From Eubacteriaceae bacterium (GTDB lineage: Bacteria > Bacillota > Clostridia > Eubacteriales > Anaerofustaceae): 64,000 bases of DNA. The DNA is taken from NCBI GenBank assembly GCA_009782515.1, contig WRIY01000007.1, positions 1 through 64,000 of the forward strand. The letters are read 5' to 3'. Of the stretch, positions 7,197-16,786 are shown piece by piece. The position numbers were made by a program, and so were the translations under genes. Every line of letters begins with the position of its first letter. Position 1 is the first letter of the stretch. The notes under the pieces are model-generated. The model saw only the letters and a list, made by a program, of their open reading frames with translations, searched no databases and was not told where the DNA came from.

Positions 7197-8894
7197 ATGG
7201 GCAATATCAGCAAGAAAGCAATTTGGGCGCTTATGGCATCAATTGTATGTTTTTACATTGTCAATAAGGCCGTATATGCATTTAACTGCTCAGACGGAAC
7301 GGCAATTGACAAAACATTGTCTGCTTTTGCACTGCAATCACTAGTGAATAGTCCATTAAGTATAAGTTTTGGCAGGTATGAATTATTTTTTTCAGGTATT
7401 GCCTCATTCACTGCCTTTGCCATTTCCCTTCAGCCTTTCTCGGCAGGTCACCAAGGCAAAGAATACGGAACTGCCAGATGGGGGCAAAAGCATGACATTG
7501 CGCCCCTTAAAAACCCCGAATTCTCCCAAAATATTTTGCTTACATCAACAGAATGGATTTCCATCAATGGAAGGCCGTCTAAAAGGGGCAGAGCCAGCAA
7601 TGCAAACCGAAATGCAAACGTCATGGTTATCGGAGGCTCCGGCAGCGGTAAAAGCCGTTATGCGATAAAGCCCCAAATAGCGCAAATGAATGCATCCTAC
7701 ATTGTTACTGATCCCAAAGGCCAGCTATTTCATGAGACAGCAGGCATGCTGCAGGAAAACGGCTATAAAATAAGCGTGCTCAACCTTGTTGAGCGCGACA
7801 AAACAAGCTACTACAACCCGTTTAAATACATAAAAACAGCAGATGACATTCTAAAGCTGATAAACAACATCATAAAAAACACCAACCCGCCAGAGCAGCA
7901 CAGCCAGGACCCTTTCTGGGAAAAGTCTGAGACAGCGCTGCTCGAAGCGATCTTTGGCTATATTGTAATGGAGCTGCCTGAAGAAGAGCGGGATATAGAG
8001 ACAGCTATGCAGCTGCTTGCGAATGCCAGAGGCGACGAAAGCCAAGGCTCCACCCTGGACTTTCTATTTGAAATTCTCAAAGAAAAAAACCCTGATCACT
8101 TTGCGGTGAAACAGTACGAAATATTCAAATTCGCTGCGCCGCAAACCGCCCAATCGATCCTTGTGTCTGTCGGCGTCAGGCTGGCGCCATTCAACATCGA
8201 AAGCATATCAAAGATTTTTTCAAAGGACACATTGTCGCTGGACACGCTTGGAGATGAAAAGCGCGCGCTTTACATCATTATTTCAGACACAGACACCTCG
8301 TTTTCATTTATTGCAGCAATGGTGTTTCAGCAGCTTTTTGACTCTTTGATAAGGAAAGCTGACTCAAACAGTGGGGGCAGGCTGAAAGTGCCGGTTATGT
8401 GCCTGCTTGATGAATTTGCAAACATTGGCCAGATACCCGGCTTCCCAACGCTTATATCAACGATAAGGTCCCGAAACATCGGGGCAATGATATGCCTGCA
8501 AGGCTTAAGCCAGCTAAAGGCTATGTATGAAAAAAACTGGGAAACCATAACCGGCAACTGCGACAGCCTGCTATACCTGGGCGGAATGGAGCAGGCGACT
8601 ATTAAATACATTTCAGAGATGTGCGGCAAACAGACTATATCAAGCCAGAGCACCTCTCAGTCAAGAGGTGGGGAGTCCGGATCTTTCTCAGTAAGCAAGC
8701 AGAGCCTTGGCAGAGAGCTGATAACGGAAGGCGAGCTGGCAACGCTGGCAGCCGACACATGCATTTTAAAAATATCCAGGCTTAACCCGTTTCTGTCAAG
8801 AAAGTACCCGCTTGAAAAGCATCCAAATTATAAGCTGCTTGCAGACTATGACTCAAGCAAATACTTCAGGTTTGAAGATATAAAGAAGCAATGA
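7197..8894 (+). CDS. VirD4/TraG-type coupling ATPase
   Basis: ATG at 7197 is chosen because AAAAGGGGAAA lies just before it; the frame also stays open to a TTG at 7149. The 565-residue protein has two N-terminal membrane segments (about residues 8-28 and 60-80). A Walker A GGSGSGKS follows near 146-153, then a Walker B CLLDEFAN near 402-409 and a conserved RNIGAM segment. Such hexameric ATPases sit at the inner membrane and pass relaxase-DNA or proteins to the type IV channel. It is the first gene of the cluster. Its presence argues for DNA transfer rather than an unrelated secretion role. Confidence 0.92.
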   Translation: MGNISKKAIWALMASIVCFYIVNKAVYAFNCSDGTAIDKTLSAFALQSLVNSPLSISFGRYELFFSGIASFTAFAISLQPFSAGHQGKEYGTARWGQKHDIAPLKNPEFSQNILLTSTEWISINGRPSKRGRASNANRNANVMVIGGSGSGKSRYAIKPQIAQMNASYIVTDPKGQLFHETAGMLQENGYKISVLNLVERDKTSYYNPFKYIKTADDILKLINNIIKNTNPPEQHSQDPFWEKSETALLEAIFGYIVMELPEEERDIETAMQLLANARGDESQGSTLDFLFEILKEKNPDHFAVKQYEIFKFAAPQTAQSILVSVGVRLAPFNIESISKIFSKDTLSLDTLGDEKRALYIIISDTDTSFSFIAAMVFQQLFDSLIRKADSNSGGRLKVPVMCLLDEFANIGQIPGFPTLISTIRSRNIGAMICLQGLSQLKAMYEKNWETITGNCDSLLYLGGMEQATIKYISEMCGKQTISSQSTSQSRGGESGSFSVSKQSLGRELITEGELATLAADTCILKISRLNPFLSRKYPLEKHPNYKLLADYDSSKYFRFEDIKKQ

Positions 8895-8993
8895 ATTGCC
8901 CCAAGATCTCTTAAGCACAGAGTACAGGCACAAAAAAACAAGAAGGGGGCGCGCATGAGCTGCGAATAGCTGCCTGAGCGCGCGAATAAATTT

Positions 8994-9236
8994 ATGGTTA
9001 TTACACTTGCATTACTGACATCCCCATCAGCGCCGAGCATTTTTAACGATGTTATCAGCCTTATGAGCAAAGTAGTCTCAGCCGGGGGCACTTTGTGGCT
9101 CATTTGGGGGCTAATCGTTCTGGCTACAGGAATTAAAGACAAAAGCGGCCCTCAGCTGCAGTCGGGGATATGGCAGATAATCGGCGGCGGGCTCATCATA
9201 ATGGCATCTGAACTGTTTAAAAATGTAAGCTTATGA
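8994..9236 (+). CDS. Maff2-like small membrane protein
   Basis: This 80-residue protein has two hydrophobic segments (about 29-48 and 58-74), separated by a short charged loop (KDKSGPQLQ) and with glycine-rich helices. Its size, hydropathy and position between the coupling ATPase and the VirB6-like gene match the Maff2/VirB2-like subunits of Gram-positive conjugative elements. Its exact role, pilin-like or channel, is not known. It overlaps the next gene by ATGA. No clear ribosome site is seen. Confidence 0.7.
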   Translation: MVITLALLTSPSAPSIFNDVISLMSKVVSAGGTLWLIWGLIVLATGIKDKSGPQLQSGIWQIIGGGLIIMASELFKNVSL

Positions 9237-10039
9237 ACCTGCTGGATACGGTCAATGGCCTGCTGGTAGACATCCTCACACATGAGGATTTGGCCAAAGG
9301 GTTTAGCGAGCTGATAACGCCTGATGTGTACAACAGCTTTAAGTCGATAATGCAAAACGTAACCAAGCCGGTTGCGTATACGATACTATCGCTGTTCCTG
9401 CTGCTGGAGCTGCAGAAAGCCATTCGCCTCAGCGAGGGAAGCGGCTCCAACATGGCTGGCGTTGAGATGGTGCTCAAGATTCTCTTTCAGACAGTTGTCT
9501 TTAAGTATGCTATCGAGAAGTCGGATCTGATTATTGAGAAGATTTACGATTTGTCTGTTGCCCTTACAACCGACATGCTGGGGCTGGTCTCCTCGATAAG
9601 CACAACAGACGCCGTATTTGAAGTTGAGGAGCTGACATTTGGCACAGTGCTGTTTAATGGCGCGATAAACGGGGTAGTTATGATTCTAATCCTGATTATC
9701 ACTGCAGGTATATGGGCATATGTGAGCGTGTTTATAAAGTTCCGCATGCTTGAAATATATGTTTACATGGCAATTGCGCCTATCCCGTTAGCCACGCTGC
9801 CGCACCAGGAGTTTTCCCAGATCGGCAAAAACTTTCTAAAGAACTACGCAGCGGTATGCCTGCAAGGCACATTGATATATCTCGTTTGCTATATATTGCC
9901 AACATTAGCCAATTCACTGCAGGATGATGACGGCCAGCCATTTTCGAAGTTCCTTCGCACAGTCATTTTCCTGATTATGACAGTGTATGCGCTTATGTCC
10001 ACAGGCAAGTGGTCAAAAATTATGACAGGGGCTGCATAA
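9233..10039 (+). CDS. VirB6/TrbL-like polytopic channel protein
   Basis: A 268-residue membrane protein with about six hydrophobic segments (near 45-62, 80-95, 138-165, 170-188, 205-226, 240-256). It carries the EIYVYMAIAPIPLA stretch typical of the VirB6/TrbL family in clostridial integrative elements. VirB6-type proteins line the inner-membrane channel. The start overlaps the Maff2-like stop (ATGA), suggesting translational coupling, and its stop abuts the PrgI start. Confidence 0.85.
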   Translation: MNLLDTVNGLLVDILTHEDLAKGFSELITPDVYNSFKSIMQNVTKPVAYTILSLFLLLELQKAIRLSEGSGSNMAGVEMVLKILFQTVVFKYAIEKSDLIIEKIYDLSVALTTDMLGLVSSISTTDAVFEVEELTFGTVLFNGAINGVVMILILIITAGIWAYVSVFIKFRMLEIYVYMAIAPIPLATLPHQEFSQIGKNFLKNYAAVCLQGTLIYLVCYILPTLANSLQDDDGQPFSKFLRTVIFLIMTVYALMSTGKWSKIMTGAA

Positions 10040-10540
10040 ATGCTTGAAGTAAAAATACCAAAGGAAATAACAGAATACAGCGAGCGGTTTTTAATGGGCA
10101 TGTCAATTCGGCAATTTCTCAGCCTTATAGCAAGCGCAGCCTTAAGCATATTCCTGTATGTAGGCTTGGTGTCATACACAAAAGCGTCACCGGACACTGC
10201 AAGCACAGCAGTGATAGTCGCATCGCTGCCGGTTCTTGCTGTAGGGTTTATAAAAATTAACGGCAAGCATCTTGAAAAATACGCCCTTATCGTTGCCCAA
10301 TACTACCTGAGCGAAAAAATAATGCTCTACTCGCCGGAAAGCAGCGAGCTAATCTTTGAGGAGGCCAAACGTGATAAAGCTGCCAAAGCCAGAAAGCTCC
10401 CAAAAGAAGACGATTTGGGGGGCTATCCCAAGTTCAGTGCAAAGAAGGCGCGAAAGCAGTGCCGAAGAGCAGTCCAGCCACAAAAGCAAAAAGAAAAAGC
10501 GCGAAGGCGCCCAATCAGCACAGCAAACAATAAAGTATGA
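10040..10540 (+). CDS. PrgI-like (VirB3-type) inner-membrane protein
   Basis: This 166-residue protein has the N-terminal LEVKIPKEITEYSERFLMGM sequence characteristic of PrgI. Two membrane segments (about 24-44 and 50-70) follow, then a long basic tail (from about residue 105) rich in Lys, Arg and Gln. PrgI corresponds to VirB3, the partner of the VirB4 ATPase. The basic tail is unusual: it coincides with a 170-nt overlap with the VirB4 gene, so its sequence may be shaped by the other frame. Confidence 0.85.
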   Translation: MLEVKIPKEITEYSERFLMGMSIRQFLSLIASAALSIFLYVGLVSYTKASPDTASTAVIVASLPVLAVGFIKINGKHLEKYALIVAQYYLSEKIMLYSPESSELIFEEAKRDKAAKARKLPKEDDLGGYPKFSAKKARKQCRRAVQPQKQKEKARRRPISTANNKV

Positions 10541-12815
10541 GAAAATGTACTCTTCCGGAATCTGCTATATTGGCGATGGCTTATGGAGCAAAAGCGTTAT
10601 GGTTTCTGACATTAACTATCTGCAGTCCACTTATGAGCAAAAAGTTGAGGTGTTCACAAGGTACTGTGAGCTTTTGAATTCGCTGGACAGCGCTGTGCCG
10701 ATACAAATAACGCTTAGAAACAGGCGCTACCTTGAAGATCCTCTCCACAATGTCTACCTGAAGGAAGCAAACGACGAGCTGGATATTTACCGCAGGGAAA
10801 TAAACAGCCTGTTGTATGACAAAGCCATGCACCGCGAAAACAGCATGCTTCGCGAGAAGTACCTGACATTTACAGTCAGCGCCGCCAGCTATTCTGAAGC
10901 AGGCGCGTCACTGGCAAGAATTGAAACGAGCCTTACAAACCAGCTAAAAGCCCTCGGCTGCGGGGTTAAGCCCTGCTCAGGCGCAGAGCGCCTGAAGCTT
11001 ATTGCTGAGGATCTGAAGCCGCAGGAAATATTCGATTTTGCATACAGCAACATTGGCATAGCCGGCTCCACAAAAGACGCTGTAGCCCCGGACAGCTTTG
11101 ACTTTAAAGACAGCATCTGCACATACAAGCTCTCAGGGTCTTATATAGGCCAAACGCTGTATATCAGAGACATGCCTGCCCAAATGGGGGACAGGCTTAT
11201 AAGCGAGATCACTGAGCTGCCTGTTTCATTGACAGTTGCAATCCACCTGAATGTGCTTGAGCAAAGAAAAGCGCTTGAGCTTGTCAAAAGGAAAGTCTCC
11301 TACATGGACGCCCAGACAGCCGAAGAGCAAAAGAAGGCGATTAAGGCAGGCTATGATCCGTCCATCATGCCCCACGAGCTTGAGTACAGCCGCAATGAAG
11401 CCAAGGAGCTGCTTGAATCGATGGAGCAGCAAAACCAGCGGCTGTTCCAAACCTGCATACTGATAAATGTGGTCGAGGACAGCAAAACACGCCTTGACGC
11501 AGCAGTAAAAAAGCTTACTGACATTGCCCGCAAAAACGGCTGCGAGCTTGGAAAGATCAACTTCGAGCAGGAAAAGGCGCTAAACAGCACCCTAAATATC
11601 GGCAGGCTCCTGGTTAACAGCCAAAGGACGCTGCCAACAGCGGCTGCAGCTATTTTCATACCATTTACAGCCCAGGAGCTCTTTGACTATTCCGGCAACT
11701 ACCACGGAATAAACACAAATACCGGTAGTCTGGTTCTCTTTGACCGAAGGCTGCTAAAATCGAAGAATTCAATAGTGCTGGGCATTCCCGGAAGCGGCAA
11801 GAGCTTTTCGGTCAAAAGGGAGATAATGTTTTCATTTTTCAACGATCCAAACTGTGACATTATAATCCTTGATCCCGAAAGGGAATACAGCGCCATTACA
11901 CAAGCCCTAAACGGCGAAATAATAAAGATCGGCGCCAGCGGCTCAACGTATGTCAACCCCCTGGACATTACTGATTTTTACGATGATGAGTCAGCGCCCA
12001 TCGAGCTGAAAATAAACTTCATATTCTCTTTCTTTGAAGCCATTTCAGGCCGATACGGCCTAAGCCCGGCCCAAAGGACGATTATCGACAGGGTATCGCG
12101 CCTCGCATACAGAGAGCACTACTTTAGCGGCGCCAATGTCCCCACGCTAAAGGATTTTTATAAAATACTAAAGCAGCAGCCGGAAAACGAAGCTGCTGTG
12201 CTGGCGCTCAACCTGGAAATATATGTAGAAGGGACTCTTTCCTACTTTGCAAACGAGACGAATGTAGACACGTCAAACCGCCTCATATGCTTTGACATAA
12301 AGGACCTTGGCTCATCGCTAAAGCCTATAGGCATGCTCATAGTGCTTGATCAAATATGGAACCGCATAACCCTTAACCGCATAAAGGGAAAGCGCACCTG
12401 GATCTATATAGATGAAGCCCAGCTTTTGTTCAGCCAGGAAGAAAGCGCGCAATACTTCAGCACCTTGAACTCCCGGGGCCGAAAATGGGGCACAGGCGTT
12501 ACGACAATAACCCAAAACGCACAGAATTTGCTGCAAAATGCAACAGCAAGAACAATATTTTCAAATGCAGGCAGCATAGTGCTCTTTAGCCAGGCCCAGA
12601 CTGATATAAGCGATCTTGCAGATGCCCTAAAGCTGTCTGAAGAGCAGCTTTCCTATGTATCAGACAGCATGCCGGGCTCAGGCGTTATTATTATTGGAAA
12701 TACTATAATACCGTTTAGCGATGATTTCCCGCAGGACACGCAGCTGTACAAAATGATGACCAGCAAGCCTGAGGAAGTGGATACATATATGGGCATACCG
12801 AAAACCTATGAGTAA
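10371..12815 (+). CDS. VirB4/TrsE-type secretion ATPase
   Basis: GTG at 10371 is chosen because GAGGAGG lies 7 nt upstream; this gives 814 residues and a 170-nt overlap with PrgI. An N-terminal basic, low-complexity stretch is followed by the VirB4 N-domain. Walker A GIPGSGKS is near 471-478 and Walker B WIYIDEAQLLF near 677-687; motifs around RKWGTGVTTITQN are also present. VirB4 powers assembly and substrate transfer in type IV systems. It overlaps the CHAP gene by 8 nt. Confidence 0.93.
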   Translation: MIKLPKPESSQKKTIWGAIPSSVQRRRESSAEEQSSHKSKKKKREGAQSAQQTIKYEKMYSSGICYIGDGLWSKSVMVSDINYLQSTYEQKVEVFTRYCELLNSLDSAVPIQITLRNRRYLEDPLHNVYLKEANDELDIYRREINSLLYDKAMHRENSMLREKYLTFTVSAASYSEAGASLARIETSLTNQLKALGCGVKPCSGAERLKLIAEDLKPQEIFDFAYSNIGIAGSTKDAVAPDSFDFKDSICTYKLSGSYIGQTLYIRDMPAQMGDRLISEITELPVSLTVAIHLNVLEQRKALELVKRKVSYMDAQTAEEQKKAIKAGYDPSIMPHELEYSRNEAKELLESMEQQNQRLFQTCILINVVEDSKTRLDAAVKKLTDIARKNGCELGKINFEQEKALNSTLNIGRLLVNSQRTLPTAAAAIFIPFTAQELFDYSGNYHGINTNTGSLVLFDRRLLKSKNSIVLGIPGSGKSFSVKREIMFSFFNDPNCDIIILDPEREYSAITQALNGEIIKIGASGSTYVNPLDITDFYDDESAPIELKINFIFSFFEAISGRYGLSPAQRTIIDRVSRLAYREHYFSGANVPTLKDFYKILKQQPENEAAVLALNLEIYVEGTLSYFANETNVDTSNRLICFDIKDLGSSLKPIGMLIVLDQIWNRITLNRIKGKRTWIYIDEAQLLFSQEESAQYFSTLNSRGRKWGTGVTTITQNAQNLLQNATARTIFSNAGSIVLFSQAQTDISDLADALKLSEEQLSYVSDSMPGSGVIIIGNTIIPFSDDFPQDTQLYKMMTSKPEEVDTYMGIPKTYE

Positions 12816-15036
12816 GGCAAATGAAGCGCAGTTAATTACAAAGCAGGAGCGCGATGCCGACTCAATGGCCAAAGAGGAAAGGGAAAAGGCTTTTTTGGGC
12901 AAAGTTAGCCGCACTGCCGATTTTGCCAAGGGCAAGCTAAGATCGCAAGCAGGGTTTGTCCAAAGCTATATATACACAAGGCCAACCTACAGCGATAACC
13001 TGGGCGAAAGGGGCGGCAAAGCAGTGCTGCACTATGGCACAAGAGCAGCACTAAACAGCCTGCTGCTCGTAGCCAATACAGCACAGGCGGCAGCGAAAGG
13101 CGCAGTGGGCGCTAAAAGGCTGATAAGGGGCTTGCGCAACGACAAGGCAGACTATTTGGAATTTAAAGCCAGGGCAATAACAACAACAAAGGAGCACACG
13201 CCTGAGGAAAAGAAAGCCATAGCCAAGCAAAATACAGGCAAAGCCCTTAAAGTAGCAGGCTCAGCAGCCCAAAAAAGCGCCCAGGCAGCAGCAGCGGCAA
13301 CAGGCAAAGCTGCTAAAGCCGCATTTCGCACAGTAAAAAACTTTCAAGGCGGAGAAGAATCTTTTTCCGAGGCGAATAGGCAGATGGCATCCTTGCAGTT
13401 TTTAAAGCCCAAGCCAAGCGGAACGCTCGCAGAAGCCCATAAGCCAATATCGCAGGTTTTTAAGGCAATTATGCACCTTGTAAGCATTATTGCAGGGCCA
13501 ATAGTGTCTGTGCTTATAAAGCTTGTGCTCATAAGCATTATGGTTATAACTCTGTCAATAAATTTTTATAGCGTTTTTTCGGCAGTAGGCATCGCGGAAA
13601 ACGCTGTGCATATTTCGCAGGCTTACAAGCGCATTACGCTCAGGGACGCGCAGTTTTCGCAAAGCATCAGAAAATCCGGGGATGCTCTCACAATTAACGG
13701 AATACAAGCTGATGCCTCCACATACCTGGCGCAAACGAACGCTGAATGCGCTCTTGCCTATATTTATTGCAAGAGCGACAGCTTTAAAGAGCCGTTTGTC
13801 GCAAACGCCCTAATCGACGAACTGCACGAGAGCCTGTACTCGCTTGATGCACAAGCAGCAAACGCTGAGACAAAAAGCGTATCTGATTATCTGGAGCAGC
13901 ACCCCGAAATAATGTCAGAAAGGCAATGGGAGTCATACAAAGAGCTTATAGAGCAAGGCATGTTTTCCCGCTCAGCTTATCTGCAAAGGCCGCTTGGTGA
14001 GAAAAGCACTTATGTAACAAGGCGATACGGCTACCACCTTGATAAGGGCAATTCAATTGCTTTATACGATAATATTGAGATATACAGCCGCCCTGATGAT
14101 GAAGTTTTCAGCATGGCAGACGGAATTGTCGGGATAGTCTCACCCAATAGCGCAGCACTTCATATAAAAGGCTATGCCATCGAGTATAAAGGCCTAAAAA
14201 GCGTATGCGTGAGCAGGGGCGATCATATAAAGGCGGGCGATCTTCTTGGGCTTGCGCAAGGCGAATTTATACAAATATCGATGGTAGACACGGCTTCAGA
14301 GTACTTAAGCGATTATCTGCTCGCAAACGAAATCCCCATAGATGGGGCATCGCCGCTCGTGGGCTACAACCTCATGGCAGACGGAACGCCTCTGGACAGC
14401 GCAGGCACTATTGATTACAAGGCCCTGACAAGCAATAAATCTGTAAATGCCGCATTTTATATTGACGGACTTTATAATGCAGGAACAGGCTCTGCCGCTA
14501 TTGTCGCTACAGCGCAGTCACAAATCGGAAATAACGGAGATATATACAAGAAATGGTTCTACCATGGCGAAAACTACGGCGAATGGTGCGTTATGTTCAT
14601 AGCTTGGTGCGCTGAACAGAACGCGATGATCGAAGCCGGCATAATTCCGCGTTTATCTGGCACAAAACTAATGAAAGATTGGTATGATGACATTGGGCTG
14701 TATATAGTAGACAAGAGCTATATCCCACAGCCAGGCGATATTATCTTTATAGATTGGGATGAGAAAAACATCCCGGGCCATGTCGGCCTTGTAGTAAGCG
14801 TTGAAGGCGACAGGGTCATTACAATAGAGGGGAATTCCGGCGGCACCAATGCATACGACTCTCTAGTAAGGCAAAAATCTTATCCGCTCAGCTCCGCCGT
14901 CATTACCGGATACGGCCATCCTGAGTATCCAGCGCCTAATAATGCTGAAATAATTGGCAATGGAAGCCTTTTCGACCCGATAGGCCCTGATTCGGAGCCA
15001 AATGAAACAGCCAGGCTTGATGAAGAAATTGATTGA
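12808..15036 (+). CDS. Conjugation-associated cell-wall hydrolase, CHAP domain
   Basis: 742 residues. An N-terminal cytoplasmic region rich in Ala and Lys (about 1-215) precedes one long membrane segment (about 220-256). A VirB8-like or stalk region follows. About 400-505 is a lysostaphin/M23-like fold (SMADGIVGIV; HIKAGDLLGL) that lacks the usual metal-binding His/Asp set. The C-terminal CHAP domain has the catalytic Cys near 594 (GEWCVMF), His near 658 (PGHVGLV) and a polar Asn near 676 (EGNSG). Such proteins open peptidoglycan for the transfer channel, like TrsG/CwlT. The topology places the hydrolase outside. Confidence 0.88.
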   Translation: MSKANEAQLITKQERDADSMAKEEREKAFLGKVSRTADFAKGKLRSQAGFVQSYIYTRPTYSDNLGERGGKAVLHYGTRAALNSLLLVANTAQAAAKGAVGAKRLIRGLRNDKADYLEFKARAITTTKEHTPEEKKAIAKQNTGKALKVAGSAAQKSAQAAAAATGKAAKAAFRTVKNFQGGEESFSEANRQMASLQFLKPKPSGTLAEAHKPISQVFKAIMHLVSIIAGPIVSVLIKLVLISIMVITLSINFYSVFSAVGIAENAVHISQAYKRITLRDAQFSQSIRKSGDALTINGIQADASTYLAQTNAECALAYIYCKSDSFKEPFVANALIDELHESLYSLDAQAANAETKSVSDYLEQHPEIMSERQWESYKELIEQGMFSRSAYLQRPLGEKSTYVTRRYGYHLDKGNSIALYDNIEIYSRPDDEVFSMADGIVGIVSPNSAALHIKGYAIEYKGLKSVCVSRGDHIKAGDLLGLAQGEFIQISMVDTASEYLSDYLLANEIPIDGASPLVGYNLMADGTPLDSAGTIDYKALTSNKSVNAAFYIDGLYNAGTGSAAIVATAQSQIGNNGDIYKKWFYHGENYGEWCVMFIAWCAEQNAMIEAGIIPRLSGTKLMKDWYDDIGLYIVDKSYIPQPGDIIFIDWDEKNIPGHVGLVVSVEGDRVITIEGNSGGTNAYDSLVRQKSYPLSSAVITGYGHPEYPAPNNAEIIGNGSLFDPIGPDSEPNETARLDEEID

Positions 15037-15776
15037 TGGCTAGAAAAGCAAGAAATTATTGTATAAACATAGGAGGAGTGAGAAATTTGGGCAGAAAACC
15101 AGCAGAACACTTAACAATCGACAAACTAAAAAACCTATTAACGCAAATTGCTCAGAAGCAAGAAAAGCCGCAAAGCGAGCTTAGCCTTGGACAGCAAAAA
15201 GCAGCGCTGTCTTCAATCTCCAGGCTTCCAATCGAATATGAAGAAATGCCAAGAAGCGAATCAAGCAGATTTGACAAAAAAGCTGGCATTATATACATCA
15301 ATTCGATCAGGCCTGAAAAATCGCAGATTAAGGCAATCGTTCATGAAATTTGCTTTGTAGAATACAAGCTTGCGCTGGCAACCAATAAAACGCCCCGAAA
15401 GCTTTCAGCCCTCGACAGCCAATCGCTTCGCTATGTTGCTGAGGCGAAAGGGTTTGCGCTATCCGCCTACCTAGGCATATCAGGCTCTGAATACAAGCTA
15501 ACAGGCCTTAGCAACTGGCTAATGCAAAAGCCTCTTAGGGAAATGCCGGAGATGACATATGAAAAAAAAGTTGATCTTCTGCTTAGTGAAGCAACTGCGT
15601 CTGTAAAAGCAATTTCCGGACAAGCCATTCAAATTAACATCGGCCAGCCTCCTTCTGATTTGCACAGCAAAACAGAAAAAGCAGTTCTAAACAAGGCGCT
15701 CGAAGAGGCAAGGGCCAGGAAAATGAGCATTTACCGCGCATCCGATGATGAGCCGGATCTGGGTATAGACAAATAA
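15036..15776 (+). CDS. ArdC-like zincin relic, probably inactive
   Basis: About 246 residues. A fold pattern like ArdC/ImmA-type zinc proteases is visible: FDKKAGIIYIN, then IKAIVHEICF (about 96-107), then QSLRYVAEAKGFALSAYLGI. The zinc motif should be HExxH but reads H-E-I-C-F, so metal binding is probably lost. ATG at 15036 overlaps the CHAP stop (TGATG). A TTG at 15087 with AGGAGG at 15071 is an equally good start, giving about 229 residues. ArdC proteins in mobile elements counter restriction; that role here is inferred from position and weak similarity. Confidence 0.6.
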   Translation: MARKARNYCINIGGVRNLGRKPAEHLTIDKLKNLLTQIAQKQEKPQSELSLGQQKAALSSISRLPIEYEEMPRSESSRFDKKAGIIYINSIRPEKSQIKAIVHEICFVEYKLALATNKTPRKLSALDSQSLRYVAEAKGFALSAYLGISGSEYKLTGLSNWLMQKPLREMPEMTYEKKVDLLLSEATASVKAISGQAIQINIGQPPSDLHSKTEKAVLNKALEEARARKMSIYRASDDEPDLGIDK

Positions 15777-15982
15777 TAGAGCAGCAGCCTGGCGTGTTGC
15801 GCAATCCCCGGGCATAAAGCAAGCATCAGCTATTGCCGGGGCTATATAGGCAATGCCTTTGGCTGCGCCTTATTACATGCAAAAAAACCCATATTTGCAG
15901 CTGGTATATATGCAGCTGCTTTCTCTGTGCTATACTAGGCAGAAGGATACATACCAATAATACAAACAAAGTGGCTTAAAAC

Positions 15983-16597
15983 ATGGATTACCAAGACAAT
16001 AAAGACCGTATACCGCTGGAGCACTATAGAGAGCTTTTTTCCAAATTGGATCCCAATGAAGCTTCATTGCGGTGCGCTGTGCCTTTTAATCAGGAGAGCA
16101 GCACTTTTGAGCTGAGGCTTATGGGCGAAAAACTCGATGTCGTATGGCCATCAGGCCAATTTTACAGCGAAAACAGCCCTTTTGAGAATCCTCAGTCTGT
16201 AATTTTGCTCCTTCGGTATTTATGCGAAGGCAGGTACGAAGCCTCAAGCGGCGCCCTTTTAGACTATAAAGACATGCCTTGGGGGCAAGTGTATTACCGC
16301 GTGTTTGAAGGAAGGTGCCTAAAAAGGCTTGCATATGGATTCGGCAACAGCCTGAATGCATTTTCCCAAGCCATGGAAAAGCTCGGAGGCGAAAAGCTTG
16401 ATATGGGTGATGCGTCATACCGCTTTGCTTTTTTGGATGGCTTATATATCGTATTTATCATGTGGCAAGGTGACGATGAGTTTCCGCCAAGCGCTCAAAT
16501 CCTATTCGAGGACAATATTCCAGCAGCTTTTACAGCTGAAGACTGTGCAGCAGTAGGCGATATCTCAATTTCGCGCCTAAAAGCTGCAGCTTTATAG
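15983..16597 (+). CDS. DUF3786 family protein
   Basis: A 204-residue soluble protein. It shows the ordered motifs I associate with DUF3786: ILLLRYLCEG, then DMPWGQVYYRVFEGR, an LGGEK-x-D segment and a C-terminal WQGDDEFPPSAQILFEDNI. The family is common in anaerobic Clostridia and methanogens. Its biochemical role is unknown. It stands alone 206 nt after the conjugation cluster and marks the return to chromosomal genes. Confidence 0.8.
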   Translation: MDYQDNKDRIPLEHYRELFSKLDPNEASLRCAVPFNQESSTFELRLMGEKLDVVWPSGQFYSENSPFENPQSVILLLRYLCEGRYEASSGALLDYKDMPWGQVYYRVFEGRCLKRLAYGFGNSLNAFSQAMEKLGGEKLDMGDASYRFAFLDGLYIVFIMWQGDDEFPPSAQILFEDNIPAAFTAEDCAAVGDISISRLKAAAL

Positions 16598-16786
16598 TAT
16601 ATTTTTGCTGCTAGCAGATATTTTCAGCAAGCGAAACTTTTTATGCCGTCATGAATGCCATTTTCAAACATTTTGTTCAATTTATGGATTTAATACTGAA
16701 AGCAACTATAAGTATAAGGCTGAGAGGAGGATGCGCAATGCGGGCAATGCTATTAGGGCAAAAGCAAGCTTGCGCAGTTTCATGAT

